From positions 62,001 through 126,000 of the forward strand of contig NZ_JAAEAH010000002.1 of the NCBI RefSeq assembly GCF_010998615.1: DNA of 64,000 nt, in the 5' to 3' direction. The DNA comes from Myxococcus sp. CA023 (lineage in GTDB: Bacteria; Myxococcota; Myxococcia; Myxococcales; Myxococcaceae). Each line of letters begins with the position of its first letter. Position 1 is the stretch's first letter. Made by a program: the position numbers and the translations under genes. The notes beneath the pieces are model-generated. The model did no database searches. It was not told where the DNA came from and worked only from the letters and a program-made list of their open reading frames with translations. Below are positions 52,007 through 61,183 of this stretch, piece by piece.

Positions 52007-52284
52007 GGACGCACCTCCCTGAAGAGTTCGTTGGCCGCTGGCCTCCTGGCGCAGCGCGGCATGTCGTGGATGGTGGGGATGACGCCGCTTGGATGCGCGG
52101 GCGGCGCACGGACGGACTGGCCGTACGGCCGCTCAACGGGCAACCCGCCACGCCGCTGGGGATGCAACGGGCGCCCAGACTCCCGGGCAATCACCCGTGG
52201 GCGTTTCGCGGGCCAATGTCCGTGCCACCGTACCTCGGGAGGATGGGGTGCGCCGCTGATTGGGACTGGGGAAGGGAGAGCACC

Positions 52285-53259
52285 ATGATGAATGACATCC
52301 TGCGCGTCCGGGTCGCGCGCGTGACTCGCGAGGCCGAGGACATCCTGTCGTACGAGTTGGTCGCGACGGAGGGAGGCAGCCTGCCCCCCTTCGAGGCCGG
52401 CGCCCACCTGGAGGTCCACGTCCCAGGACCGGGAAACTTCCTGCGCGCGTATTCACTCTGCAACGACCCGGAGGAGACCCACCGCTACGTCATCGCCGTG
52501 GCCCGCGACGCCAAGGGCCGCGGGGGCTCGAACGCCATGCACGAATGGGTGCACGAGGGGGGCGTGCTGGAGGTGAAGCCTCCTCGCAACAACTTCCCCC
52601 TGCTGTTCGCGCGCAGCTACGTGCTGGTGGCGGGAGGCATCGGCATCACCCCCATGCTGTCCATGACGCGCATGCTCCAGCGCACCGGCGCGGACTACAC
52701 GCTGCACTACTGCGCGCGCGAGCCCGGCCGCACCGCCTTCCACGAACTGCTCTCCCAGGCGCCCTTCGCCGAGCACGTGCGCTTCTCCTTCGACGGAGGG
52801 GACCCCGCCCGGGGCCTGGACGTGAAGGGACTGCTGGCCACGCGACAGCCGGGGGCCCGGCTGTACTGTTGCGGTCCCACGGGGTTGATGAAAGCCGTGC
52901 GCGACGCGGCCACCCTGCACCACTGGCCTTGGGAGAAGGTGCACTTTGAATCCTTCACCGCCGAGGGCACCAGCGCCGCCACGGGCCGGGAGGAGCAGGG
53001 TTTCGAGGTGACCATCCGCAGCACGGGCCAGGTGCTGCAGGTGCCCGTTGGCCAGTCGGTACTCAACGTGCTGCGCCGCAACGGGGTGCGCATCCCCAGT
53101 GACTGCGAGGCTGGGACGTGCGGCACCTGCGTCACACGGGTCTGCGACGGCCAGCCCGACCACCGCGACACCTTCTTCCAGGCGGAGCCCGCGGGTGACC
53201 AGCGCATGCTCGTCTGCGTGTCACGCGCCCGCTCCAAGCGGCTGGTGCTGGACCTCTGA
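52285..53259 (+). CDS. Phthalate-dioxygenase-reductase-like oxidoreductase
   Basis: 324 residues. The flavin domain has RAYSLCND (R-x-Y-S), the NAD domain GGIGITPMLSM and CCGPTGLM, and the C-terminal plant-type ferredoxin has CEAGTCGTC and a distal Cys in MLVC for the 2Fe-2S cluster. Domain order (flavin, NAD, then 2Fe-2S) is that of PDR/VanB enzymes, which pass electrons from NADH to Rieske oxygenases. No oxygenase gene is adjacent, so the partner is unknown. The gene follows a GGGAGAG ribosome site and is divergent from the hemerythrin gene. Confidence 0.9.
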   Translation: MMNDILRVRVARVTREAEDILSYELVATEGGSLPPFEAGAHLEVHVPGPGNFLRAYSLCNDPEETHRYVIAVARDAKGRGGSNAMHEWVHEGGVLEVKPPRNNFPLLFARSYVLVAGGIGITPMLSMTRMLQRTGADYTLHYCAREPGRTAFHELLSQAPFAEHVRFSFDGGDPARGLDVKGLLATRQPGARLYCCGPTGLMKAVRDAATLHHWPWEKVHFESFTAEGTSAATGREEQGFEVTIRSTGQVLQVPVGQSVLNVLRRNGVRIPSDCEAGTCGTCVTRVCDGQPDHRDTFFQAEPAGDQRMLVCVSRARSKRLVLDL

Positions 53260-53266
53260 CACGGCC

Positions 53267-53292
53267 GGGCCGGGAGCTATGCCGCCCGGCCC
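53267..53292. terminator. Hairpin between convergent genes
   Basis: GGGCCGGG and CCCGGCCC form an eight-pair stem with a ten-base loop. It overlaps the last codons of the minus-strand hybrid kinase. It is a likely terminator for the PDR-type gene; no T-run. Confidence 0.4.
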
Positions 53293-56200
53293 GACGCCTC
53301 CCGGCGAGCACGCGCCACTTCGGACCGGACGAGCTGACGCAAGGCTTCCGGGTCGAAGGGCTTCTCCACGCGCGGATTGCCCACGCGCTCCAGGAACGTC
53401 CGCGCGGTGGCCGTAAAGGCGCCGCCGGTGATGAACACGATGCGTTCCGCCGCTCGCGAGTCCACCTGCGCGAGCGCGTCGTACAGGTCCATCCCGGTCA
53501 TCTCCGGCATCATCAGGTCGCAGAGCACCACATCGTAACGGGCCTCTGGCCCGGTCAGTTTCTCCAGGGCTCGCCGCGCGCTCACCAACACATCCACGTC
53601 GTTCTCTCGCGCGAGGGTGCGGCGGATGGCGCCACTCACCAGGGCATCGTCGTCCACCACCAGCACGCGGCCTCGCGTTGCCGCCTCGGTAGCGGAGAAC
53701 CGTCCATCCTCGCCCATGCGGTCTGGAGGCGGCCCATCCGCGCTCGCATGGGTGGACGACGGCTCGCCCAGGTGCGAGCCCACGGTGCCCGCATCCGATG
53801 ACCGTGACATGCCGGATGTGACACTGGCGTCCTGCGAGGCCATCCGCCCTCCGTTCTCCTGGCTCGCCGCCAGGGCGTCGGAATCCACTGCCCGGCCGTC
53901 CGTGGACTTCGCCTGTGGAGGAGTGAGGCCCCCCCCAGCGCCTTGCGTCCGCTCCGGAGCAGAGGCCCGCGGCGTCGAGTCCAGTTCGGCATGCGGGGCT
54001 GCCTCGCCACGCAGGCGCATCGTGGTCGCGTCGCTCGCCGCCACACCGTGCTCGACGGACACGTCGGGCGCCGTCGCGATGTGTCCCGAAGACGCTGGAG
54101 TCACAGGCACCGCGGCCCCCGGCACGCCTCGCTCCGACGTCGCGGGAGGCTCCACCGAGGCACCGTCCTCTCCAACCCGCTGCGCCTCCGCCGCGGCCCT
54201 CAGCGTCACGCGGAACACCGAGCCCCGCCCGGCCTCGCTGTCCACGGCGATGGTGCCGCCCATGGCCGTCAGGTAGGCGTGGCACAGCGACAGCCCCAGC
54301 CCCGTGCCCACGCCCACCGGCTTCGTCGTGTAGAAGGGGTCGAAGATGCGACCGAGCAGCTCCGGCGAAATCCCGCTGCCCGTGTCGCGCACCTCCGTCA
54401 CCACCCGCCCATCCGAGCCCCTGCGCGTGACGAGCCGCACCTCGTTCGACTCCGCCCGTCCCTCCGGCAGTGCCTGCGCCGCGTTGATGAGCAGGTTGAG
54501 GAACACCTGTGCCAGGCGCGCCTCGTTGCCCTCCACGCGCGGCACGTCGCCGTAGTCGCGCACCAGCTTCGCGCGAGGGCGCAGCTCGCCCATGGCAATC
54601 TTCACCGCCGAGTCGAGCACCGCGTGCAACTCCACCGGCCCCTGCTTCTCGTCATCCGGCCGGGAGAACATCTTCAAGTCCTGGACGATGCGCCGCACGC
54701 GGTCCGCGCCCAGCAGCGCGTCACGCAGCGCCTGATTCACATCCTTCAAGCGAGCGCCCACGTCGCGCGTCCCGTCCAACTCCCGCGCGAGCGCGTCCGC
54801 CTCCTCGCTGGCGTGCTCCAGGTTCGACACGATGTACGCCAGCGGGTTGTTGATTTCGTGCCCCACGCCCGCCGCGAGCTGTCCCACCGCCGCCAGCCGC
54901 CCCGTCTGCACGAGCTGCGCCTGCGCCTGCCGGAGCGTGCGCATGTTCGCCTCCAGCTCCGCGTTGGCCCGCGCCAGCGCCTGCGTGCGGTCCTTCACGC
55001 GCTCCGCCAGCCACCGCTCGCGGTCCTTCAACTGCCCCACGCGCAGCAGGTACACGCTGACGCCCAGAATCCCCACGCCCAGCACGCACAGCAGCCAGAA
55101 GCCCGTGCGCTGCCACAGCTTCGGCTCCAACACGACGTCCAGGGACACCGGCTCGGTCCACCCGCCGTCCCGGCCCTTCGCCTGGACCTCGAAGCGGTAG
55201 CTGCCTGGCCGTAGGCCGTTGTACAGGGCCCGCCGCGACTCCGCGTGCACCCAGGTGTCATCATGGCCCGCCAGCCGGTAGCGGAAGGGCAGCCGCGCCG
55301 CGTCCACCGGGGTGAAGGCCGTGAAGCGAATCTCCAGCCGCGAGGCCCCGGGCTCCAGCTCCACCGGCCCCTCCATCGGCACCGGCGAGCCCTGGACGCG
55401 CACCTCTTCAATCCGCACCTCGGGCGGCTGCCGGCTCTCGCGCACCCGCACCGGGTCCACCACGATGGCGCCGCGCAGGTTGGTGAACCACAGCCGCCCG
55501 TCCTGCCCCCGCCACGCCGACGGCTGCGTGTTGCCGTTGCACTCCGCGCTGCGCATGCCGTCGCGCGTGTCGAAGTCCAGCGTCGTCAAACGCGGACGCA
55601 CGCCAGCCGCCACATCCTCCAGGTCGCGCCGAGACACGCGGGACACGCCCTTGTTGCTGCTCATCCACAGCGAGCCGTCCCCGTCCGGCACCAGGCTGAA
55701 CACCGCGTCGTCGTACAGGCCCTGCGCGACGGTGAAGCGCGCCCAGGTGTCCTCGCGCCACCGGCCCAGCCCCGTCTCCGTGCCCACCCACACCGTACCG
55801 TCAGGGTCCGCGTGCAGCGCCAGCACCAGGTCGCCCGGCAACCCGTCCTGCTGCGTGAAGCGCTGGAAGCCCTTCTGCTCGCCGTCCCAGCGCACCAGCC
55901 CCGTGTCCGAGCCGAACCACACCCGGCCGTGCGAGTCCTCCACCATGACGATGATGGGGTTGGTGAAGCCGTGCTTCGGGCCGTACACCGTCACGCCGCC
56001 GCCATGCATCCGCGCCAGGCCCGCTTGCGTGCCCAACCACGTGTCCCCCCGCGAGTCGACCAGGATGGCCGTCACCACGTCGTGCGGCAGCCCCTGCGCG
56101 CGCGACACGCGCGTGAAGCGCTGGCCGTCATACCGGTATGCACCGGTGAGGGTGCCCACCCACAACGTCCCGTCATGCGCCTCGTGCATCGCGGGGATGA

Positions 56201-57377
56201 CGCTCTCCGGAAGCCCTTGCTCGGTGCCCACGTGGTGGAACGTGCGGTCCTCGTACCGGAACAGGCCGCTGGTGGTCCCCACCCACAGCGTGCCGCGGCG
56301 GTCCTCCAGCACGGCGCTGACCGTCTCGTCGGCCAGCCCCTCGGGGATGCCATATGTGGCGAAGGGACCGTCACGCAGGCGCATCAGGCCCGAATAGGTG
56401 CCCACCCAGAGGTGGCCGTCCCGGTCCTCCAGCAGCGACAGCACCGCGGACTCCGCCATCCACTCCATGCCGGGCACCGGCTCGCTGAAGCCCTTCGTGT
56501 TGTGCCGCGTCAGGCCGCCGCGATGCGTGCCCACCCAGAGGTTGCCGTCACCGTCGGCGTACAGCGCGTTGACGGACAGGGACGGCAGGCCTTCGTCGGT
56601 CGTGAAGCGCTGGGCCACCACGCCATTCCACGAATAGAGGCCCGCTTTCGTCCCCAGCCAGAGCACGCCCGTCGCATCGCGACGCAGCGCCATCACATAG
56701 GGCCGGGACTCCGGCCCGGGGAAGGGGAACGGCGCCGGCTCCACGCGCCCATCCACCCACCGGGCCAGCCCCTCCGGCGTGCCCACCCAGAGCGATGTGC
56801 CCTCACCGGGCGTCAGTGCCGTGATGTGGGAGGCAGGCAGGCCATCCGCCACCGTGTACTGGCGCGCCACGCCCTCGCCCAGCGGCACCTGCCAGAGGCC
56901 CGTCGTCGTCCCCACCCAGAGCACGCCATCCGTCGCCACCAACGTCTCCACCCGCGCGGAGTCCAGCGGCGCGGCGGCGCCGGGAGCGCGCTCGAAGTGG
57001 CCCTTGCGGTACGCCACCAGCCCCTGGCCCGTGCCCATCCACAGCGTGCCCGACGCATCCTCCGCGAGCGCCTTGATGGTGTGGTTGCGCAGCTCCGGCG
57101 CGTTGCGCTTGTCGAACACGGTGAAGCGCGCGCCGTCGAAGCGGGCCAGTCCCTCCCACGTGCCCAGCCAGAGGTAGCCGTCGCGCGTCTGCACCATGGA
57201 CAGCAGGCTGTTCTGCGGCAGCCCGTCGTCGCTGCGCCACGTGTCCTGGCTGTACTGCGAGACACGACGCTGGGGGTCCAGGGCCATGCCCGGCGTTGCC
57301 AGGACGAGTCCCACGACGAAGAACCACCCGATGAACCCCCGCCCGAGAGCGCGGGCTCGCTGCCCCGGAGTGCGCAT
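53277..57377 (-). CDS. Giant hybrid two-component sensor (periplasmic propeller, Y_Y_Y, HisKA, HATPase, REC)
   Basis: 1366 residues from ATG 57377. A signal/TM segment is followed by about 14 two-component-regulator propeller repeats, each built on D-G-x-L/V-W-V/L-G-T (about 35-620), then a Y_Y_Y domain, one TM helix (about 755-775), a coiled coil, HisKA with His840 (GHEINNPLAY), HATPase, and a receiver with Asp1287 (VVLCDLMMPEMTG). Between HATPase and REC lies an Ala/Ser/Gly-rich linker of about 150 residues, far longer than usual. There is no AraC output domain, so it differs from the Bacteroides HTCS type. Ligands in this class are often glycans. Confidence 0.9.
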   Translation of the reverse strand: MRTPGQRARALGRGFIGWFFVVGLVLATPGMALDPQRRVSQYSQDTWRSDDGLPQNSLLSMVQTRDGYLWLGTWEGLARFDGARFTVFDKRNAPELRNHTIKALAEDASGTLWMGTGQGLVAYRKGHFERAPGAAAPLDSARVETLVATDGVLWVGTTTGLWQVPLGEGVARQYTVADGLPASHITALTPGEGTSLWVGTPEGLARWVDGRVEPAPFPFPGPESRPYVMALRRDATGVLWLGTKAGLYSWNGVVAQRFTTDEGLPSLSVNALYADGDGNLWVGTHRGGLTRHNTKGFSEPVPGMEWMAESAVLSLLEDRDGHLWVGTYSGLMRLRDGPFATYGIPEGLADETVSAVLEDRRGTLWVGTTSGLFRYEDRTFHHVGTEQGLPESVIPAMHEAHDGTLWVGTLTGAYRYDGQRFTRVSRAQGLPHDVVTAILVDSRGDTWLGTQAGLARMHGGGVTVYGPKHGFTNPIIVMVEDSHGRVWFGSDTGLVRWDGEQKGFQRFTQQDGLPGDLVLALHADPDGTVWVGTETGLGRWREDTWARFTVAQGLYDDAVFSLVPDGDGSLWMSSNKGVSRVSRRDLEDVAAGVRPRLTTLDFDTRDGMRSAECNGNTQPSAWRGQDGRLWFTNLRGAIVVDPVRVRESRQPPEVRIEEVRVQGSPVPMEGPVELEPGASRLEIRFTAFTPVDAARLPFRYRLAGHDDTWVHAESRRALYNGLRPGSYRFEVQAKGRDGGWTEPVSLDVVLEPKLWQRTGFWLLCVLGVGILGVSVYLLRVGQLKDRERWLAERVKDRTQALARANAELEANMRTLRQAQAQLVQTGRLAAVGQLAAGVGHEINNPLAYIVSNLEHASEEADALARELDGTRDVGARLKDVNQALRDALLGADRVRRIVQDLKMFSRPDDEKQGPVELHAVLDSAVKIAMGELRPRAKLVRDYGDVPRVEGNEARLAQVFLNLLINAAQALPEGRAESNEVRLVTRRGSDGRVVTEVRDTGSGISPELLGRIFDPFYTTKPVGVGTGLGLSLCHAYLTAMGGTIAVDSEAGRGSVFRVTLRAAAEAQRVGEDGASVEPPATSERGVPGAAVPVTPASSGHIATAPDVSVEHGVAASDATTMRLRGEAAPHAELDSTPRASAPERTQGAGGGLTPPQAKSTDGRAVDSDALAASQENGGRMASQDASVTSGMSRSSDAGTVGSHLGEPSSTHASADGPPPDRMGEDGRFSATEAATRGRVLVVDDDALVSGAIRRTLARENDVDVLVSARRALEKLTGPEARYDVVLCDLMMPEMTGMDLYDALAQVDSRAAERIVFITGGAFTATARTFLERVGNPRVEKPFDPEALRQLVRSEVARARREASGRAA

Positions 57378-57788
57378 GTCGCCTGCAGTGTCCGGCAGAA
57401 ACGGCCCAGAGGCCACACGCCGCCGAATTCACCGGAGGTGGAACGTTCAGTGAACGGTCTTGGCGGCAGCGGCGAGGGACCGGCCTCCTCCCCCTGTACA
57501 GCCCCACCGACTTCCCCCCGCCGCTGCCGCCGCGTCCGCCACCACCTGTGGAGCCGGGAACCGCACCCCCGGCTCCGTCATGGCCTTGGCCATTGCGCGC
57601 CCGGCGAGGAGGCCCCGGTGGTGGCGGAGGCCTCCGACGCGTCGCGCAGTGGTGAAGATGCGAGCCACGCCCCCACCGCGCCACTGCGGGAATGCGACAC
57701 CCTGGGTGTCCCCTGGTCGAACCCAGCGGAGCCATGAGGCGCACGTCCTCCCGTCCGGTCTATGCTCCGCGCGCCGAAAAGAGGGTGG
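57378..57788. other. Intergenic region with weak, frame-shifted coding-like signal
   Basis: 411 bases between divergent genes. It contains a 5-base inverted repeat at 57444-57456 (CGTTC/GAACG). A possible plus-strand ORF from GTG 57450 to 57737 has coding bias only in its last 50 codons, while a Pro-rich stretch in another frame (about 57517-57590) also looks coding-like. This may be a decayed small gene. I do not call it. Confidence 0.3.
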
Positions 57789-58460
57789 ATGAGCAACGGG
57801 TCGTTGTTTGCGACGGACCAGGTGACCACGCAGGCGCGGTACCAGTGGCACCTGTGGGTGGCGGATGTGCTGGACCTGGGGACGTCCGTCCTCGTGGGCT
57901 GGGGCGCGTTACGCGCGCTGGAGCAGGACCGCACCCCGCTATCGATGCCCCTGGCCATGGCCCTGGCGTGGCTCACCGCGTCCGCCGTGGGCGGGTTGAC
58001 GGGCCGGACCTTCTGGCGACAGGTGGCCGGGGTGAAGCTGGTGCACGCGGAGCGCACGCCCGGGTTGCTCCGCGGCCTGGCCCGCGCCTTCACCACGCCG
58101 CTGGACCTGCTGCTGAACGGGGTGCTGATGCGCCGTCCCCTGGACACGCTGCTCGGGCTCCACGCGGAGCCCGTTGCTCCCGGCGCGGGCCCTCGCCTCA
58201 AGGGCGTGGCGCTCCAGCTGCCCTGGCTGGCGGTGCTGGCGGGCGCGGTGTGGCTGCTCGTCACCCCCACCAAGGCGGAGATGCTCCAGTACCTGGGCCG
58301 CACGCTGACGGGCTGGCACTGCTGCCACGGCACGCGCGAGGTGACGTGGCAGTGCCGCACGTCCCTAGACCGCGCGGTGCGCAACGCCCGGAGTGGGGAC
58401 GCCGAGGTGAAGGCGCTCGTCGCCGACTGCCCCGTCGCCGGCGCGCGGCTGGGGCCGTGA
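57789..58460 (+). CDS. RDD-like membrane protein
   Basis: 223 residues. An N-terminal cytoplasmic tail leads to three or four hydrophobic segments (about 30-52, 58-75, about 95-115 and 145-165). The central FWRQVAGVKLVHAERTPG followed by LARAFTTPLDLLLNG is the RDD-family pattern (Arg near the first helix, conserved Asp pair). The last 50 residues contain five Cys and are likely outside the membrane. The role is unknown; some RDD proteins are transporters. The ATG at 57789 has GAGGG before it. Confidence 0.72.
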   Translation: MSNGSLFATDQVTTQARYQWHLWVADVLDLGTSVLVGWGALRALEQDRTPLSMPLAMALAWLTASAVGGLTGRTFWRQVAGVKLVHAERTPGLLRGLARAFTTPLDLLLNGVLMRRPLDTLLGLHAEPVAPGAGPRLKGVALQLPWLAVLAGAVWLLVTPTKAEMLQYLGRTLTGWHCCHGTREVTWQCRTSLDRAVRNARSGDAEVKALVADCPVAGARLGP

Positions 58461-58491
58461 GCCTTCCGCGTCCGTCACGGCGCGGAGCGCC

Positions 58492-60834
58492 TCAGCGCAC
58501 CTTCACCCGCAGCTCGCCTTCCTTGCAGATGACGCCCAGGTAGCCGGAGCCCACGTCGAAGTTCGGGTTGTGGCGGAAACGGCTGGCCGTCTTCCGGTCC
58601 CCGGCCTTCACGACGCCCAGCCACGCCGCTTTGCGGATGTCCTTCACCACGTAGCAGTCCGTCCAGTCGATGGACTCGTGGTTCTGGACCTCCACACCCG
58701 GGTCCAGGAAGCCGCCCACCCCGCCCTGCTCGCTCGCGTGGCCGCGCAGCGTGCGCTTCGCGGGGGCCGCGGCCACGACGGCCTCCACCTCGCCCTTGTC
58801 GGGCTCGGCGGCCTGCGCCTGGGACTCCTCGGTCGCCGACGCGTCGGCGGGGGCGTCATCCCGTCCAGGCGCCGCCACGAAGAGGTCCCCCGAAGCCGCC
58901 AGGGCACGGTCATCCAGTTCGATGAACGCCCGCGTGGGTCGCATCACGACGCCGCGTCCCGGCCGCACCACCCGGGCCCGCCCCAGCACCTCGCGCTTGC
59001 CGTTCTTCAACGGCCCCAGCACGTCCATCTCCGCGCCCGGGAGGAAGCCCCGCCCGATGATGCTCCGGTCGACATAGTAGCGCCCGTTCGCGCGCTGAAT
59101 CGGGAGCACCTTCGCCGGCGTGGCATAGACGACGGCGGGCTCGACGGTGACCGCCGTCTTCTTCGCGGAAGTCTTCACCGACGCGGGGCGTGGCGTCCGA
59201 GCCCGCTCGGGCTCCGCCTTGTCGTTCTCGGCGTGCACCGAGGACGGCGCGGACGCCACCTCTGCGGAACCCGGCCCGCCCGCGGCCACCACCGCCGCAC
59301 CGGCGTCAGCGCCCGTGCTCGCGTCGGACAAGGGCGCTGCTTCCACGGTCGCCCCCTGCCGCGCGGCGGCGACGGGCGTCTCCACCCCCTCGTCGGAAGC
59401 CGGGGGCGACGCGACCTGCCCTGAAGCACCGGCCACGGTCCCGGTAGCCACCGGCGCCACGCCCGACGACTGGACGAAGAGCGCGGTGACAGCGGAGGTG
59501 GCAATCACCAGCAACACGGCGATGGCGGCATAGAGCCCCACAGGCCGCTTCCGGGACGCCCGTTCCTCCAGCGTCGCCGCGGACACGACGGTGGGCGCGA
59601 CGACGGACTGGGACGCGGCGGGCTCGCCACCCGAAGCCACCACGACGCTGGAGGGCGAGTCGGAAGGCGGCCGCACCGTGGTGCTCCCGGTGCCCAGGTC
59701 ATCGCCGTCCGCATAGATGGCGCCGGGACGGGCCACGCCTCCCGAGCCGAACCCGGACTGCACCGCCGGGCCGCGCATCAGCGTGGGCTCGAAGCCCGCG
59801 GCCTGCTGCGGCCCGGTGCCATAGCCCGGCGCGGGGGTGCGGCGGTGGTTGGAGGACGAAGACACCTTGGAGATGAGCTTGCGCTGGGCGTCGAACGCCT
59901 CCGGGCACAGCGCGCGCACGAAGTGACCCACCTCCTCGGCGCCCATCGCGGTCCCCGAGCGCACCAACTCCGTGTTGAGCGCGCGCGCCAGTTCGTCCGA
60001 ACGCATGTAGCGGTCGTCCGGGCGGGCCGTCAGCGCGCGGCGCACGGCGGCGTCCAGCGCGGCGTCCACGTCCGGCCGCAGCTCGCTCAGCGACGGCACC
60101 ACCGGCTGCGACATGGCCGCCATCATCTCGCCCACCGTCCCATGGGGGATGAGCGAGCGGCCGGCCAGCATCTCCCACACCACGACGCCACACGAATAGA
60201 TGTCGCTGCGGTGGTCCAGGGGCTCGGCGCGCACCTGCTCGGGGGACATGTACCCCAGCTTCCCCATCACCGTGGACGGCAGCGTGTACTTGCTGCGCGC
60301 CGCGGACTTGGCGAGGCCGAAGTCGATGACCTTCACCTCACCTTCATAGGACACCATGACGTTGTGCGGGGACACGTCGCGGTGGACGATGCCCAGCGGC
60401 GAGCCGTCCGGCCCCGTCTTGCGGTGCGCGTAGCCCAGGCCCTCCGCGATGCGCTGGCCGAGGAACAACGCCACCGGCACCGGCACCGCCACGCCCTGCG
60501 AGCGCGCCTGCTCCAACAGGTAGGCCAGGTCCACGCCGGCCACGTACTCCAACGCCATGAAGTACGTGCCGTCCGCCTCACCCATGTCGTAGACCTGGGC
60601 AATGGACGAGTGCACCAGGTGCACCAACACCTTGGCCTCGTGGTGGAACCGATCCAGGAACTGACGGTCCTTCAGCAGCGCCGGCAGAATCGTCTTCACG
60701 ATGCACGGCTTCTCGAAACCGGCCGCGCCGCTGATTTTCGCCAGGTACACCTCCCCCATGCCCCCCTGGCCCAGGGGGTGGACGAGCTCATAGCGCCCAA
60801 GGAAGCGGGAGGACTCTGTAGGGACGGTACTCAT
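58492..60834 (-). CDS. Ser/Thr protein kinase, Hanks type
   Basis: 780 residues. Kinase domain about 14-285: Gly loop GQGGMGEVY, Lys47, HRDVSPHN (Asp153), DFG (171-173) and MSPEQ; this is an RD kinase. A Ser/Pro-rich juxtamembrane region leads to one TM helix at about 432-455, then a Pro/Ala-rich spacer and a C-terminal periplasmic domain (about 560-780) with two Cys and a conserved NHESIDWTDCYVVKDI segment, not identified. The layout resembles PknB-like receptor kinases but without PASTA repeats. It converges on the RDD-like gene. No phosphatase gene is adjacent. Confidence 0.92.
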   Translation of the reverse strand: MSTVPTESSRFLGRYELVHPLGQGGMGEVYLAKISGAAGFEKPCIVKTILPALLKDRQFLDRFHHEAKVLVHLVHSSIAQVYDMGEADGTYFMALEYVAGVDLAYLLEQARSQGVAVPVPVALFLGQRIAEGLGYAHRKTGPDGSPLGIVHRDVSPHNVMVSYEGEVKVIDFGLAKSAARSKYTLPSTVMGKLGYMSPEQVRAEPLDHRSDIYSCGVVVWEMLAGRSLIPHGTVGEMMAAMSQPVVPSLSELRPDVDAALDAAVRRALTARPDDRYMRSDELARALNTELVRSGTAMGAEEVGHFVRALCPEAFDAQRKLISKVSSSSNHRRTPAPGYGTGPQQAAGFEPTLMRGPAVQSGFGSGGVARPGAIYADGDDLGTGSTTVRPPSDSPSSVVVASGGEPAASQSVVAPTVVSAATLEERASRKRPVGLYAAIAVLLVIATSAVTALFVQSSGVAPVATGTVAGASGQVASPPASDEGVETPVAAARQGATVEAAPLSDASTGADAGAAVVAAGGPGSAEVASAPSSVHAENDKAEPERARTPRPASVKTSAKKTAVTVEPAVVYATPAKVLPIQRANGRYYVDRSIIGRGFLPGAEMDVLGPLKNGKREVLGRARVVRPGRGVVMRPTRAFIELDDRALAASGDLFVAAPGRDDAPADASATEESQAQAAEPDKGEVEAVVAAAPAKRTLRGHASEQGGVGGFLDPGVEVQNHESIDWTDCYVVKDIRKAAWLGVVKAGDRKTASRFRHNPNFDVGSGYLGVICKEGELRVKVR

Positions 60835-61183
60835 GGCGTCTGGCGGCAGCGAAGCACCCGAAAGCGGACGGAATCAAGCAGCGGGCGACTTCCTTCCCTC
60901 AGACACTGCCAGGGCCATGGACGGAAACTCGCCCTCCGACAGTGCGGCCGCCGCGTACCCGTCGGGCGGGGTGGGTGTTCAGGAGAGCGGCGAATGCCGG
61001 GTGCGTGCGTGAAGGCAACCCTGATCTGGAGCCTCATTCCGCCGCTCAACAGATGCGGTGTGAACCGCCGCACCTCAGGCAGGGGGGCGCCCCCCAGTCC
61101 GTTGCCACGCTTTCGCGAAATGCGCTCCCTGGGGGATGCGCGCCCGGTGTCTCCGCCGGGTGCCGTTCGAGAAGGAGCGGCTC
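60835..61183. other. Intergenic region between divergent kinase and subtilase genes
   Basis: 349 bases. No coding frame has the local third-position bias. Apart from the AAGGAG ribosome site before 61184, I see no clear hairpin or consensus promoter. Confidence 0.4.

Noticed and set aside
57444-57456. Short inverted repeat CGTTC/GAACG considered as an operator
   Set aside because: It is only five bases per arm; this occurs by chance too often to support a regulatory call.
55245-57737. 830-codon open frame on the plus strand opposite the hybrid sensor kinase
   Set aside because: It is Arg/His/Pro-rich and has no domain; the minus strand has clear propeller, HisKA and REC motifs. Long antisense frames are normal in 70% GC DNA.
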